A stretch of 64,000 nucleotides of DNA from JAFDWI01 sp963764215 (lineage in GTDB: Bacteria > Actinomycetota > Acidimicrobiia > Acidimicrobiales > Iamiaceae). Positions 55,207 to 64,000 of this stretch are shown piece after piece (position 1 is the first letter of the stretch; the number at the start of each line of letters is the position of its first letter). Under the pieces are notes generated by a model, which saw nothing but the letters and a program-made list of their open reading frames with translations, searched no databases and was not told the DNA's origin. Made by a program: the position numbers and the translations under genes. The DNA lies in the NCBI GenBank assembly GCA_963764215.1, contig CAVXRS010000001.1, forward strand, positions 62,001 through 126,000, read 5' to 3'.

Positions 55207-55956
55207 TCAACGGCGCCGGAGCACGAGGACGAGATTCCAGGTCACGACCTCGCGGACGCCGGGCACGGCGACCACCCACTGCGCCCACCACGGGTGATAG
55301 CGGGGGAACGCCTCGACCAGCTCGGCGTCTGACTGGTGCTCGGCCCAGTGCAGGGCGTCAGCGACCGACACCGCGAACAACGATTCGCCGAACCGGTTCT
55401 TTGCTGGCACACCGGTCCGCTCCTCGTAGCGGCGCGCCGCCCGCTCCCCTCCCAAATAGTGCCACGGAGCGGTTTCGTGGCCGCCCCAGGGAGACAACCA
55501 GTTCGTGTACGACAGATACACGATTCCCCCGGACCGGGTGACCCGGACCATCTCATCGGCCATCGTCCAGGGGTCGGGGACGTGTTCGAGCACGTTCGAG
55601 GAGAACACCACGTCGAAGGACCGGTCGGCGAAGGGCATCGCCAGCGCGCTGGCGATCGCGATTCCGGTCGGGGGCTCCCCCCGCCAGGTCAACTCCCCCA
55701 GGTCGTATTCGATGCCGTAGCAGTGGGCGCCCGCAGCGCGCATCGCCCGGGTCATGTAGCCGGCGCCGGTTCCCACGTCGAGCGCCATCGCACCGTTGAC
55801 CTGGTGGTGCCGGTCGATCTGGTCGACCATGTCCTCGGCGAGCATCGAGTAGAACCCGTCCGGATCGGACTGTTCGGTCCGGAACCCGCCGAGCAGGCGC
55901 GTCGAGCGGCTCAGAGTGGCGCGCCGATCCCGACTCATCGATTTCGACTCGACCAT
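55207..55956 (-). CDS. Class I SAM-dependent methyltransferase
   Basis: A 249-residue methyltransferase with motif I ALDVGTGAGYMTRAM, the acidic end of strand 2 in YGIEYD, and motif IV-like DVVFSSNVLEHVPDPW typical of Methyltransf_11 enzymes. The C-terminal part (TNWLSPWGGHETAPWHYLGGERAARRYEE) is seen in methyltransferases of envelope or glycolipid loci. The substrate is unknown. It converges on the GT-C-like gene, so it may belong to the glycan locus. Confidence 0.88.
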   Translation of the reverse strand: MVESKSMSRDRRATLSRSTRLLGGFRTEQSDPDGFYSMLAEDMVDQIDRHHQVNGAMALDVGTGAGYMTRAMRAAGAHCYGIEYDLGELTWRGEPPTGIAIASALAMPFADRSFDVVFSSNVLEHVPDPWTMADEMVRVTRSGGIVYLSYTNWLSPWGGHETAPWHYLGGERAARRYEERTGVPAKNRFGESLFAVSVADALHWAEHQSDAELVEAFPRYHPWWAQWVVAVPGVREVVTWNLVLVLRRR

Positions 55957-56026
55957 CGTGGCGACCCTAGCCGTGGACGGCTCCGAGCAGGGACGCCACG
56001 CCGCGAGCGATCGCCGCAGGTACCGG

Positions 56027-56860
56027 TCAGGCCGCGGCGACCGTGTCGTTGTCCACGCCGATGATGATCTTCCCGTCGAAGTGCGCTGCGGCCTGGGCGC
56101 GCCATTCGTCTTCGGTGCCCGGCACGACGGCCGGCACCATGTGGGTCATCACCAACGTGCCCACCCCGGCACGGGTGGCGGTCTTCGCCGCGTCGGCGAC
56201 CGTCGAGTGGTAGTCGAGGATGTCGGTGAAGCGTTGGAAGGGCACGCCACGCACCAGGTCGTCGCGCACCACGGTCTGGACGTAGACGTCAGCCCCACGG
56301 CACAGCTCGTCGAGCTCGTCGCAGGGTACGCCGTCGCCCGCGATCACGATCGCCTCCCCCTCCGACGCGAAGCGGTAGCCCACGGTCGGTTCGACGGGCC
56401 GGTGGTCGGTGCGCCCGACCGTGACCGACAGGTCGCCCACATCGAAAGTGTCCTGGGGTTCGACTTCGTGGACCACGAGCTCGGGTGGCGCCTCCAGATC
56501 GGCGTGGTGCGCGAGGCGATAGGACACATCCGGTGCCAACATGGCGACCAGACCGTCCACCACGGCCCTGGTGCCGGGTGGACCCCAGATGTGCAACTCC
56601 CGGGCGAGCGGAGAGGTGACCCAGGCGGTGGTGACCACGTCGTTGAGCGCACAGATGTGGTCGGAATGCAGGTGGGTGAGGACGACCGCGTCGAGCATCG
56701 GTGGGGCCACACCGGCGCCGGCCAACCGCATGACCACGCCGCGGCCGGCATCGACGAGCACCCGGGTGGTGGCGCTGTGCACCAGCGTCGCCGGGCCCGC
56801 TCGTTGCGGATCGGGCAAGGGACTCCCGGTGCCCAGCAGGGTGCAGCGCAGTTCTGCCAT
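56027..56860 (-). CDS. MBL-fold metallo-hydrolase
   Basis: A 277-residue RNase Z/arylsulfatase-like metallo-beta-lactamase fold protein: LLGTGSPLPDPQRAGPATLV, the metal motif VLTHLHSDHICAL (H-x-H-x-D-H), IAGDGVPCDELDELCRGAD and the late histidine in VGTLVMTHMVP. Such proteins cleave phosphodiesters, sulfates or lactones; no substrate can be given. ATG at 56860 was chosen since the fold begins with AELRCTLLGTG and a complete promoter lies just upstream. About 100 bases separate it from the BVMO-like gene in the same direction. Confidence 0.88.
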   Translation of the reverse strand: MAELRCTLLGTGSPLPDPQRAGPATLVHSATTRVLVDAGRGVVMRLAGAGVAPPMLDAVVLTHLHSDHICALNDVVTTAWVTSPLARELHIWGPPGTRAVVDGLVAMLAPDVSYRLAHHADLEAPPELVVHEVEPQDTFDVGDLSVTVGRTDHRPVEPTVGYRFASEGEAIVIAGDGVPCDELDELCRGADVYVQTVVRDDLVRGVPFQRFTDILDYHSTVADAAKTATRAGVGTLVMTHMVPAVVPGTEDEWRAQAAAHFDGKIIIGVDNDTVAAA

Positions 56861-56868
56861 GACCCCGG

Positions 56869-56897
56869 AACTTAGGTAGTGACACACCGAGTGTCAA
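56869..56897 (-). promoter_or_regulatory. Consensus-like promoter and operator of the MBL hydrolase gene
   Basis: Minus strand: TTGACA (56892-56897), 17-base spacer, TAAGTT (56869-56874), eight bases before the ATG. The spacer overlaps an inverted repeat TGACAC-ACCGA-GTGTCA (56880-56896), an operator candidate. It is the best -35/-10 pair in the window. Confidence 0.6.
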
Positions 56898-56961
56898 TAG
56901 TTCTCCGGAGTGCGCCGACGCCGCGGGTGGGCGTTTCGCCGGCCGTGACCGGTCGGGCCGC

Positions 56962-58770
56962 TCAGGCGAATTCGAGCCCTTCGAAGTCGCCTGAGTCGCG
57001 CCAGGCGGCGATGTAGTCGAAGAACCCCACCGGGCCTTCCGGGTAGCCACCGGCCATGATGCCGTCACGCACCTCGACGTCCTGGCCTTCGTTGTTGTAG
57101 TAGCCCGGGGTGCAGTCGGGGCCACCGAGGATCCCGTTCGTTTGGGTCACGAGCATGTCGACCCAGGCGGCTTCCGCGGCGTCGGTGACCTCGACGGTGC
57201 CGGCGCCGATCTGCTCGGCGTGTTCGATGATGCCCGAGACGGTCACCGCCGCGTCGGTGAGGTTGTGGGTGATGTTCGAGATCAGGTTGGCGCCCTGGCT
57301 CATCCCGATGATGAACAGGTTCGGGAACCCGGCCACGTGGTTGCCGTGCAGTGTGCGCATGCCCGCTTCCCAGTGCTCGGACAGTTTGCGCCCGTCGCGT
57401 CCCGTCACGTCGAAACCCCAGCGACGTTGGGTGCGCGTTCCCACCTCGAAGCCGGTCGCGAACACGATCAGGTCGAGGTCGTAGTGCTCGTCGCCGACCC
57501 ACACGCCGGTCGCGTCGATGGCCCGCACGCCCTTGCCGTCGGTGTCGACGAGATGCACGTTGGGTCGGTTGTAGGTCTGCAGGTACTCGTCGTGGAAGCA
57601 CGGTCGCTTGCACAGCTGCCGGTACCAGGGCTTGAGCGCCTCGGCGGTGGCCGGATCTTGAACGATCGCGTCGACCCGGGCACGGATCTCGGTCATCTTC
57701 TCGTCGTCGGAGTCCTCGTAGGCCTGACGGAACAGATCGGCGAGATCGACCTCGCCGCCGCCCTGCTCCCCCACCATCTCGACGACCCGGTCGCGGATGC
57801 GCTTGGAGATGTCGGTCCAACCGTCCTGGACCAGGTCCTCGTCGGTGAACCCTCCCGTCTGCAGGATCGTGAAGTTGCGCCGCCACTGCTCCTGCCAGCC
57901 GGGCTCGAGGGTCGCGAAGAAGTCGGGATCAATGGCTCTGTTGTTGCGTTCGTCGATCGCGGAAGGTGTGCGCTGAAACACGAACAGCTCTTCCGAATCC
58001 CGTCCGAGCGCGGGGATGCACTGCACCGCGGAGGCCCCGGTGCCGATGATGCCGACGCGTTTGTCGGCGAGCTCGGTCATGGGCGCGCCTTCCGGGTCAC
58101 CCCCGGTGATCGAGTAGTTCCACCTGCTCGCCAGGAACGACTCACCCGCGAAGGTCTCGATGCCGGGAATGCCCGGCAGCTTCGGTCGATCCAAGGGACC
58201 CATGCCGAGCGTGACGTAGCGCGCCCGGAGCTCGTCGCCACGGTCGGTGCGCACGATCCACCGCTGGGCGTCCGCGTCCCAGGAGAGGTCGGTGATGGCG
58301 GTGGAGAACAACGCACCGTCGTAGAGCCCGAACTGCTTCGCGATCCGTTGCGCGTGGGCCTGGTTCTCGGTGCCGAAGGTGTACTTCTTGGACGGCATGT
58401 AGCCAGTCTCTTCGAGGAGCGGCAGGTAGATCATCGCCGCGGTGTCGCACATCGCGCCCGGGTAGCGGTTCCAGTACCAGACCCCACCGACGTCGCCGGC
58501 CTTGTCGACGAGCACGATCCGCTCCAGGCCGATGCGTCGCAGTGCCGCGGCGGTTGCGAGGCCGCCGAAACCCGCGCCGACACAGACCGCATCGACCTCT
58601 TCGTGGCGGGGTTCGCGCTCGACCGCCTGGGTGTAGGGATCGTCGGCGAGCGCGGCGAAGCGCCCTGTGATCTCCAGGTACTGGTCGTTGCCGTCAGGGC
58701 GAAGTCGTTTGTCCCGCTCGGCGCGGTAGCGCTCCCGCAGCGCTTCGTGGTCGATGGTGTCGGTGGCCAT
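56962..58770 (-). CDS. BVMO-like NADPH/FAD monooxygenase with altered signature
   Basis: A 602-residue flavoprotein. It has an N-terminal extension (LRERYRAERDKRLRPDGNDQYLEI), the FAD motif VGAGFGGLATAAAL, GGVWYWNRYPGAMCD, the NADPH motif IIGTGASAVQCIP and ATGFEVGTRTQ. The Baeyer-Villiger signature position reads FAGESFLASRW: the expected histidine (F-x-G-x3-H-x3-W) is leucine. The rest matches the PAMO/cyclopentadecanone-monooxygenase-like branch. It may still oxidise ketones or have changed activity. The ATG was chosen because MATDTIDHEALRERYR is the usual beginning. It lies downstream of a divergent sterol-desaturase-like gene, with a 209-base gap. Confidence 0.85.
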   Translation of the reverse strand: MATDTIDHEALRERYRAERDKRLRPDGNDQYLEITGRFAALADDPYTQAVEREPRHEEVDAVCVGAGFGGLATAAALRRIGLERIVLVDKAGDVGGVWYWNRYPGAMCDTAAMIYLPLLEETGYMPSKKYTFGTENQAHAQRIAKQFGLYDGALFSTAITDLSWDADAQRWIVRTDRGDELRARYVTLGMGPLDRPKLPGIPGIETFAGESFLASRWNYSITGGDPEGAPMTELADKRVGIIGTGASAVQCIPALGRDSEELFVFQRTPSAIDERNNRAIDPDFFATLEPGWQEQWRRNFTILQTGGFTDEDLVQDGWTDISKRIRDRVVEMVGEQGGGEVDLADLFRQAYEDSDDEKMTEIRARVDAIVQDPATAEALKPWYRQLCKRPCFHDEYLQTYNRPNVHLVDTDGKGVRAIDATGVWVGDEHYDLDLIVFATGFEVGTRTQRRWGFDVTGRDGRKLSEHWEAGMRTLHGNHVAGFPNLFIIGMSQGANLISNITHNLTDAAVTVSGIIEHAEQIGAGTVEVTDAAEAAWVDMLVTQTNGILGGPDCTPGYYNNEGQDVEVRDGIMAGGYPEGPVGFFDYIAAWRDSGDFEGLEFA

Positions 58771-58925
58771 GTGCGTACCTTCTCGTCCCCGTCTTGCGCG
58801 GTCCCTGGGTCGATCCCCGGGTCGGTCCGGTGCCGTGACGCCACCGGTCCCTTGCAAGGATGCTCACCCAATCCTGACCCGCCGGTCAAGTGGCGTCCGC
58901 CACAGGCGCGGCATCGTGGGGGCCG

Positions 58926-58931
58926 GTAGGA
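58926..58931 (+). promoter_or_regulatory. -10 box of the sterol-desaturase-like gene
   Basis: TAGGAT lies 48 bases before the GTG start, with GAGGACGG close to the start as ribosome binding site. No strong -35 was identified. Confidence 0.35.
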
Positions 58932-58979
58932 TCCGCAACGGTCGGATTCCAGCGGCGACGACACAGAGGACGGAACGAC

Positions 58980-60155
58980 GTGGCAAGACTCGAGGTGGTG
59001 GCGATACCGGGCTATTTCGCCACGATGGGGCTCGAGTACGCGCACCACCGCGCCCGGCGGGACCGTGGGATCGAGATGGCCGGCGATTACGAGTGGCACG
59101 ACACGCTCACCAGCCTCACGATGGGCGTGGGCAGCCTGCTCATGCCCCTGGTGACCCCGAAGCTGCTCGCACCGATCACCCCGGGCAAGGGGCGTTATGC
59201 CAAACATCTCATCGGTGGCGTGATCGGCGCGGCGGTCGCGACGACCGTGGCCGACATCGTCGTGCGACGCACGAGCGACGACACCGGGGACGACGTCGAG
59301 ACGCGCCGGGGACGCGGCCGGGGACGCGGCGACAGCGGAACCGGAGGTCGCACCCGCCCCGGTCGACCGGGCCCGGCGCCGCCGTTGGCACCGGATCGCG
59401 AAGCGGGTCGCCACCTACGGTGGTGCGGCGTCGATCGCCGGGGGCACGCTGGCCGCCACCACCGGGTGGGGGCATCTGATCCGTCCGGCCAACCTGTGGA
59501 AGCGGCGGATCCTGCCCGATCTGGGTACCGGCGTGCTGGCGTGGGGCGTCGCGATCCTGGGCTGGGATGCGCTCTACTACCTCAACCACCGCGCCTGGCA
59601 TTCGACGCGGTTCATGTGGGCGAACCACGTGATGCACCATTCATCGGAGCACTACAACCTGTCCACGGCGCTGCGCCAGGCGGTGACCGATCCGTTGCTC
59701 ATCCTCATCCCCTACACGGGGTTGTCGCTGCTGGGCGTGCGCCCCGAGCTGGTGGCGTCGTCACGGTCGATCAACCTCGTCTACCAGTACTGGGTCCACA
59801 CCGATGCGATCGGTCGGCTCGGGCCGATGGAGGAGTTCGCGAGCACCCCGTCGCACCACCGGGTGCATCACGGCTCGAACCGGCGCTACATCGACAAGAA
59901 CCACGGCGGGATCCTGATCGTCTGGGACCGGCTGCTGGGCACCTTCGTGCGCGAGGACCCCGACGAACCGGTCGTCTACGGGCTCACCGAGAACATCCAC
60001 ACGTTCAACCCGATCCGGGTGGCGTGGCGCGAGTACGCCGACATCCTGCGCGACGTCGCCCGCTCGGACAACTGGCGTGACCGGCTGTCGTTCGCGTTCC
60101 GCGGGCCCGGTTGGGCCTACGAGCGACACCGCGCCGACGCGGCGGCCGCCCGTAC

Positions 60156-60159
<4 letters not shown>
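58980..60159 (+). CDS. Sterol desaturase/fatty acid hydroxylase family protein (one frame break)
   Basis: About 392 residues. The N-terminal part (VARLEVVAIPGYFATMGLEYAHH, HDTLTSLTMGVGSLLMPLV) and the C-terminal part belong to one di-iron membrane oxygenase. Histidine clusters are LNHRAWHSTRFMWANHVMHHSSEHYN and TPSHHRVHHGSN. The frame breaks near 59310 in a GGGGACGCGGCCGGGGACGCGG tract and resumes as a linker reading EPEVAPAPVDRARRRRWHR. The enzyme would hydroxylate or desaturate a sterol, hopanoid, carotenoid or fatty acyl chain. GTG start. Its TGA overlaps the start of the TMEM175-like gene (GTGA). Confidence 0.87.
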
Positions 60160-60758
<599 letters not shown>

Positions 60759-60816
60759 GCGCGGACCGGCGAGCCCGCGACCGCGAGCACGGCGGGTGTC
60801 GTGCGACGGGTGTGGG

Positions 60817-61473
60817 TCAGCCTGCCCGGACCAGGTGCAGGTTGGCGATGAAGATCAGCACCCCGGCGGAGATGCCGATGGTGTGCCACACCTCGTGGTA
60901 GCCGAACCAGTTGCTCTGCCAACGTGGGCGTTTGGTGGCGAACAACGCGGCCCCGACGGTGTAGAGGATCCCTCCGGCCGCGATGAGTGCCAGGGTGCCC
61001 GGCCTCGGCCACAGGGCGGGCAGGGCCATCAGTCCGGCCCAGCCGAGCACGATGTAGAGCGCCCCGCCGAATCGGTCGAATCGGCCGAAGAAGGCCATCT
61101 TGGCGACGATTCCCACCGTTGCGCCCAGCCACATGATCGTCAGCGCCGCGACCTTGGCCGAGCCGTGCAGTGTGACCAGGACGATCGGGGTGAACGTTCC
61201 TGCGATCAGCAGGTAGATCATGGCGTGGTCGGCTCGTTGCATGATGCTTCGCAGGCGCGGTGAGCGGGCGAGAACGTGGTAGGTGGCGCTGACCGCGTAG
61301 AGCCCGACCGATGTGGTTCCGTAGATCCACGCCCCGATGCAGGCCTGGGTGCTGCGCGCGCTCGCGACGAGGACGACCAAGCCGACCACGGCGGCGAACG
61401 CGGCGACCAGGTGGAGCCGGCCGCGGAGTCGGGGCCGCGCGGCGAGTTCGGCGTGGAACGCGTCCAGCTGCAT
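60817..61473 (-). CDS. Hemolysin III (TrhA/PAQR-like) membrane protein
   Basis: A 218-residue seven-helix protein of the HlyIII/PAQR superfamily. The conserved residues are seen in YAVSATYHVLA (S-x3-H), ADHAMIYLLIAGTFTP (D-H-x-x-I-Y-x-L-I-A-G-T) and the C-terminal NWFGYHEVWHTIG (H-x3-H), which together form a metal site. Members influence membrane fluidity or hydrolyse a lipid amide; the exact function is unknown. ATG at 61473 (MQLDAFHAEL) was preferred over the GTG at 61521. It converges on the TMEM175 gene. Confidence 0.9.
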   Translation of the reverse strand: MQLDAFHAELAARPRLRGRLHLVAAFAAVVGLVVLVASARSTQACIGAWIYGTTSVGLYAVSATYHVLARSPRLRSIMQRADHAMIYLLIAGTFTPIVLVTLHGSAKVAALTIMWLGATVGIVAKMAFFGRFDRFGGALYIVLGWAGLMALPALWPRPGTLALIAAGGILYTVGAALFATKRPRWQSNWFGYHEVWHTIGISAGVLIFIANLHLVRAG

Positions 61474-61602
61474 TTTGGGCCCCCTTCCGGACGCGACGGT
61501 GGCACGTGGGCGGATGTGCACACACGAACCTATCGCCGCTTCGACCGGTCAGCCGCGCCAGGGTCTCGGGGATGCGCGGAAGCGCGGGAAGCGCTGTGGG
61601 TC

Positions 61603-62883
61603 TCAGTGGCGACCGGCGAAGTACTTCTGGTAGTTCTCGGCGACTTCGCGCAGCTCGGGGTCTTCTTCGAACCGGGGCTCGAACTTCTCCCAGGCGGCCT
61701 GTCGCTTGGCCGGCAGGTACTCGGTCGGCCAGTAGCCCTCGTGGGGTCGGTACGACTTGAGCACGTTGCGCGCCACGGTTGCCTTGTGCACCTCGTCGAC
61801 CCCGTCGGCGATGCCCATCGTCGGGCGGCCGGCGTACATCGCCTGTAATGGCGTGAGGTTGGTGGTGCCGAGCGATCCGAGGATGTGCAGGGCGTTGAAC
61901 GACACGTCGCGCAACACCTTGGCCATGGTGTATTTCACTGCGGCGATGTCGGTTCGGGTCTCCAGCGTCGAGGTGTTGTCGATCTTCCAGGCGGTCTCGA
62001 GCACGAACAGGCGCAACATCTGGATCTGGGCGTAGGAGTCGGCGATCTTCTCCTGGACCATCTGGTGTTCGGCGATGATCTTGCCGTGGGACTCGCGGCT
62101 GAGTGCCCGCTCGCACATCATGTCGAAGGCGAGCTTGCACTGGGCGATGGTGCGCATGGCGTGGTGGATGCGGCCTCCGCCGAGGCGCCGCTGGGCGAGC
62201 ACCTTGGCGCCGTCCTCGGGTCCGAGCAGGTGGTCGAGGGGGACGTGGACGTCGTTGTAGATGATGTGGTTGTGCGTGCGGGGCTCGGGCTGGATCTCGA
62301 CGCCGGGCGTGTCCCGGGGGACCACGAACATGCCGTTGGTGCACATCACGAACAGGATGTCCGCGGCCCGGCCGGCGCTGGTGAACCACTTCTCGCCGTT
62401 GATGACCCATTCGTCACCGTCACGGACCGCGTGGGTGGGGAACAGGTTCGGGTCCGAACCGCCCTGAGGTTCGGTCATGGAATAGGCGGAGAACATCTCC
62501 TGGTTGAGCAGCGGGGTGAGCCACCGCTCCTTCTGCTCTTCGGTGCCGTAGGCGGCGAGCATCTCCATGTTGCCGGTGTCGGGCGCGGCGGCGCCGAACA
62601 TCTGGGGCGCCGCCGGGTAGCGTCCGATGACTTCGTTCAACAGGCCGAGCTGGAGCTGGCCGTAGCCCGGTCCGCCGAGGTCCTCGTCGAGGAAGATCGC
62701 CCAGAGTCCTTGGGCTTTGACCTGGTCCTGGAGCTCTTTGACGAGGGCTTTGACCTTGGGGTCCGGGAGCCGTACCGCGTAGGGGAAGATCATCGAGAGG
62801 GGCTCGACTTCTTCACGGCAGAACTGGTCGACCCAGTCGAGCTTGGACTGGAATTCAGGATCGGTGGAGAAGTCCCAGGACAT
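61603..62883 (-). CDS. Acyl-CoA dehydrogenase
   Basis: A 426-residue FAD enzyme. The family parts are FLDEDLGGPGYGQLQLGLLNEVIGR, SAYSMTEPQGGSDPNLFPTHAV (substrate and FAD binding), VINGEKWFTSAGRAADILFVM, RRLGGGRIHHAMRTIAQCKLAFDMM and GSLGTTNLTPLQAMYAGRPTMGIADGVDEVHK. It dehydrogenates an acyl-CoA at C2-C3 in beta-oxidation, with electron transfer to ETF. The chain-length preference cannot be told. The next 300 bases upstream have no gene. Confidence 0.93.
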   Translation of the reverse strand: MSWDFSTDPEFQSKLDWVDQFCREEVEPLSMIFPYAVRLPDPKVKALVKELQDQVKAQGLWAIFLDEDLGGPGYGQLQLGLLNEVIGRYPAAPQMFGAAAPDTGNMEMLAAYGTEEQKERWLTPLLNQEMFSAYSMTEPQGGSDPNLFPTHAVRDGDEWVINGEKWFTSAGRAADILFVMCTNGMFVVPRDTPGVEIQPEPRTHNHIIYNDVHVPLDHLLGPEDGAKVLAQRRLGGGRIHHAMRTIAQCKLAFDMMCERALSRESHGKIIAEHQMVQEKIADSYAQIQMLRLFVLETAWKIDNTSTLETRTDIAAVKYTMAKVLRDVSFNALHILGSLGTTNLTPLQAMYAGRPTMGIADGVDEVHKATVARNVLKSYRPHEGYWPTEYLPAKRQAAWEKFEPRFEEDPELREVAENYQKYFAGRH

Positions 62884-63192
62884 CGTGTTGCACCCCTTGG
62901 TCGCAGTGTGGGGTCGCGGCGCCCGAGCTGATGGTGGGCGCGACCCGCTGCTGTTGAGCTCGTTGACAAGTGAAGCTCAGTATGGCAGAACGCGGCGGCG
63001 CTCAGGCCTGGCCGGTCGTTCGAGCGGCACGCCGGCCCCGGTGCGCCTCGCTCGAGATTCGGTGGTGGCGCCGGGTCCGGACCGCCTGTGGGCAGGGCCT
63101 GGTGCGAGGTCTCGCAGCCGGGGCGCGGACAGCAGCGAATCGGTTTCGTCGCGCTAGTGTTGTGCGTCGTGCCAGGCGCACCTGGCAGCCAC
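62884..63192. other. Intergenic region between acyl-CoA dehydrogenase and tRNA-Leu
   Basis: No gene is seen in these 309 bases. GAGCT and AGCTC repeats flank a TTCACTTGTCAAC segment (about 62955-62980) that might be a regulator site for the dehydrogenase, but no promoter pair was convincing. TAGTGT about 40 bases before tRNA-Leu may be its -10 box. Confidence 0.35.
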
Positions 63193-63279
63193 GTCGGAGT
63201 GGCGGAATAGGCAGACGCGCCAGCTTGAGGGGCTGGTGCCCGCAAGGGCGTGGGGGTTCAAGTCCCCCCTCCGACACCA
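63193..63279 (+). tRNA. tRNA-Leu (anticodon GAG)
   Basis: Acceptor GTCGGAG with CTCCGAC, type II tRNA with long variable arm (TGCCCGCAAGGGCG), anticodon stem CCAGC/GCTGG with loop TTGAGGG (anticodon GAG), T-arm GGGGGTTCAAGTCCCCC, discriminator A and encoded CCA. It decodes CUC and CUU. Confidence 0.95.
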
Positions 63280-63397
63280 AGAAACTGCAGGTCAGAGTAC
63301 TCGGCGGTACGGCTGGAGCGGCCCGCTTGTCAGCGATTTGTCATCACCGAGTCAGAGGTCGAGAGTGCCGATCGGCGTAGTCGAGTGAAGGATTGAG

Positions 63398-64000
63398 TTG
63401 AGTCCAGCCAGGGTGGAAACCCGTCGGCCGACCTTCGAGTTTGCGGCGTTCGTCGACCTTCTCTGGGGCATCAGCCAGCACCTCGACCGACCCACCCACA
63501 TTGAGGTAGACCTTCGGCGGTCGCACTTCTTCGGTCCCAGCGGGATGGTGCCGCTCATCTCGCTGATCGACCACTTCACCATCGGGGGCTGGGACTTCGA
63601 TGTGTTCCTGCCCGAGGATGGTCGCCGCGACGCGTACTTCGATCGGGCCGGCTGGACTGCTGGTATCGAGGGGTCGGCCGCTCCTGACATGCACGCCGAG
63701 CAGTCGTTCATGCCGCTCCAGCGCTTCGAACGATATGAGACGCTGAACGAGCAGATCAACGAGATCATCAATGTCCTATCGACGGTCACGGAGTATGAGC
63801 CGGGAGTCCTTCGCGCCATCGAGTGGACGGTGAATGAGATTGCTGACAACGTGCTCCTCCGGTTCGGGCGGGGCAACCGGCTGGCTCCAGATTGTTGGTC
63901 GATCGAACAAGGGCTTGGTCGAGATAGTTGTCGCGGAGCGTGGCCGGGGGATTTTGAACAGCATCAGGGAAGGCTTTCCTTACGTGTCATCTGATGCCGA
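63398..64000 (+). CDS. STAS-like/HATPase regulatory protein (3' end beyond window; frame break)
   Basis: The N-terminal ~100 residues (FAAFVDLLWGISQHLDRPTHIEVDLRRSHFFGPSGMVPLISLIDHF) resemble a STAS-like fold. A histidine-kinase-type ATPase follows with ALRAIEWTVNEIADNVLLRFG (N-box). The frame then degrades, and two frames away reads KGLVEIVVAERGRGILNSIREGFPYVSSDA (the D-x-G-x-G-like turn, here E-R-G-R-G), so there is at least one indel near 63880. Proteins of this type occur as anti-sigma-like or signalling partners of unknown systems. The gene runs beyond the window end. Confidence 0.6.

Overview
The window is chromosomal DNA from a high-GC Gram-positive actinobacterium. Supporting signs are frequent GTG starts, -10 boxes of the form TANNNT lying directly upstream of leaderless starts, two LLM-class (F420-type) oxidoreductases, a HAD-IB/PlsC fusion acyltransferase, an AftD-like arabinofuranosyltransferase and many acyl-CoA, Baeyer-Villiger and short-chain dehydrogenase enzymes. 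An uncultured or environmental Acidimicrobiia-like lineage fits best, but this is inference from gene content. About 35-40 reading-frame breaks with conserved protein on both sides run through the window. At least 20 of them fall between 27.1 and 31.8 kb. Most look like single-base indels typical of long-read assembly, so those genes are listed as one CDS each with the break position noted.

Layout. 0-5.6 kb: a lipid-type operon of a fatty-acyl-CoA-reductase-like SDR fused to a HAD domain (5' cut by the window), a zinc alcohol dehydrogenase, a LarA-family nickel-pincer racemase homologue and a PlsC acyltransferase. 5.6-18.7 kb: a lipoprotein, two polytopic membrane proteins, and a central-metabolism block (GntR divergent from aconitase with a direct-repeat operator; LysR followed by citrate synthase), a HAD-PlsC fusion, an RDD membrane protein and a rhomboid protease. 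18.7-25.9 kb: a Pat-type protein acetyltransferase divergent from an acetoacetate-decarboxylase-like gene with overlapping leaderless promoters, tRNA-Val, two LLM oxidoreductases and a DUF2142 membrane protein. 26-34.2 kb: a catabolic block made of a plus-strand Baeyer-Villiger monooxygenase converging on a minus-strand operon (amidohydrolase, aldehyde dehydrogenase, zinc alcohol dehydrogenase, cyclase-family hydrolase, EthD-like protein, quinone-reductase-like MDR).

34.3-37.7 kb holds a zinc-ribbon/proline-repeat membrane protein, an SDR, a DUF427 protein and a membrane protein. 37.8-43.55 kb is a small integrated element in tRNA-Cys. The intact tRNA-Cys and integrase sit at the right end, a degenerate copy of the tRNA 3' half with its terminator hairpin sits at the left end, and the cargo includes an XRE/AbiEii toxin-antitoxin pair, an excisionase-like HTH, a GNAT, a DUF6228 protein and a nonsense-mutated isochorismatase-like gene. 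43.6-55.2 kb is an alpha/beta hydrolase followed by a cell-envelope glycan locus (AftD-like, GT4, acyltransferase 3, DUF2304, GT2, GT-C-like). 55.2-64 kb carries a methyltransferase, an MBL hydrolase with a textbook promoter, a second BVMO-like flavoprotein with an altered signature, a sterol-desaturase/TMEM175 pair, a hemolysin III protein, an acyl-CoA dehydrogenase, tRNA-Leu and the start of a STAS/HATPase-like regulator.

No CRISPR array, rRNA or insertion sequence was seen. The most unusual content is the LarA-like lipid operon, the tRNA-Cys element with its toxin-antitoxin cargo, the alicyclic-type catabolic operon, and several very compact divergent promoters.
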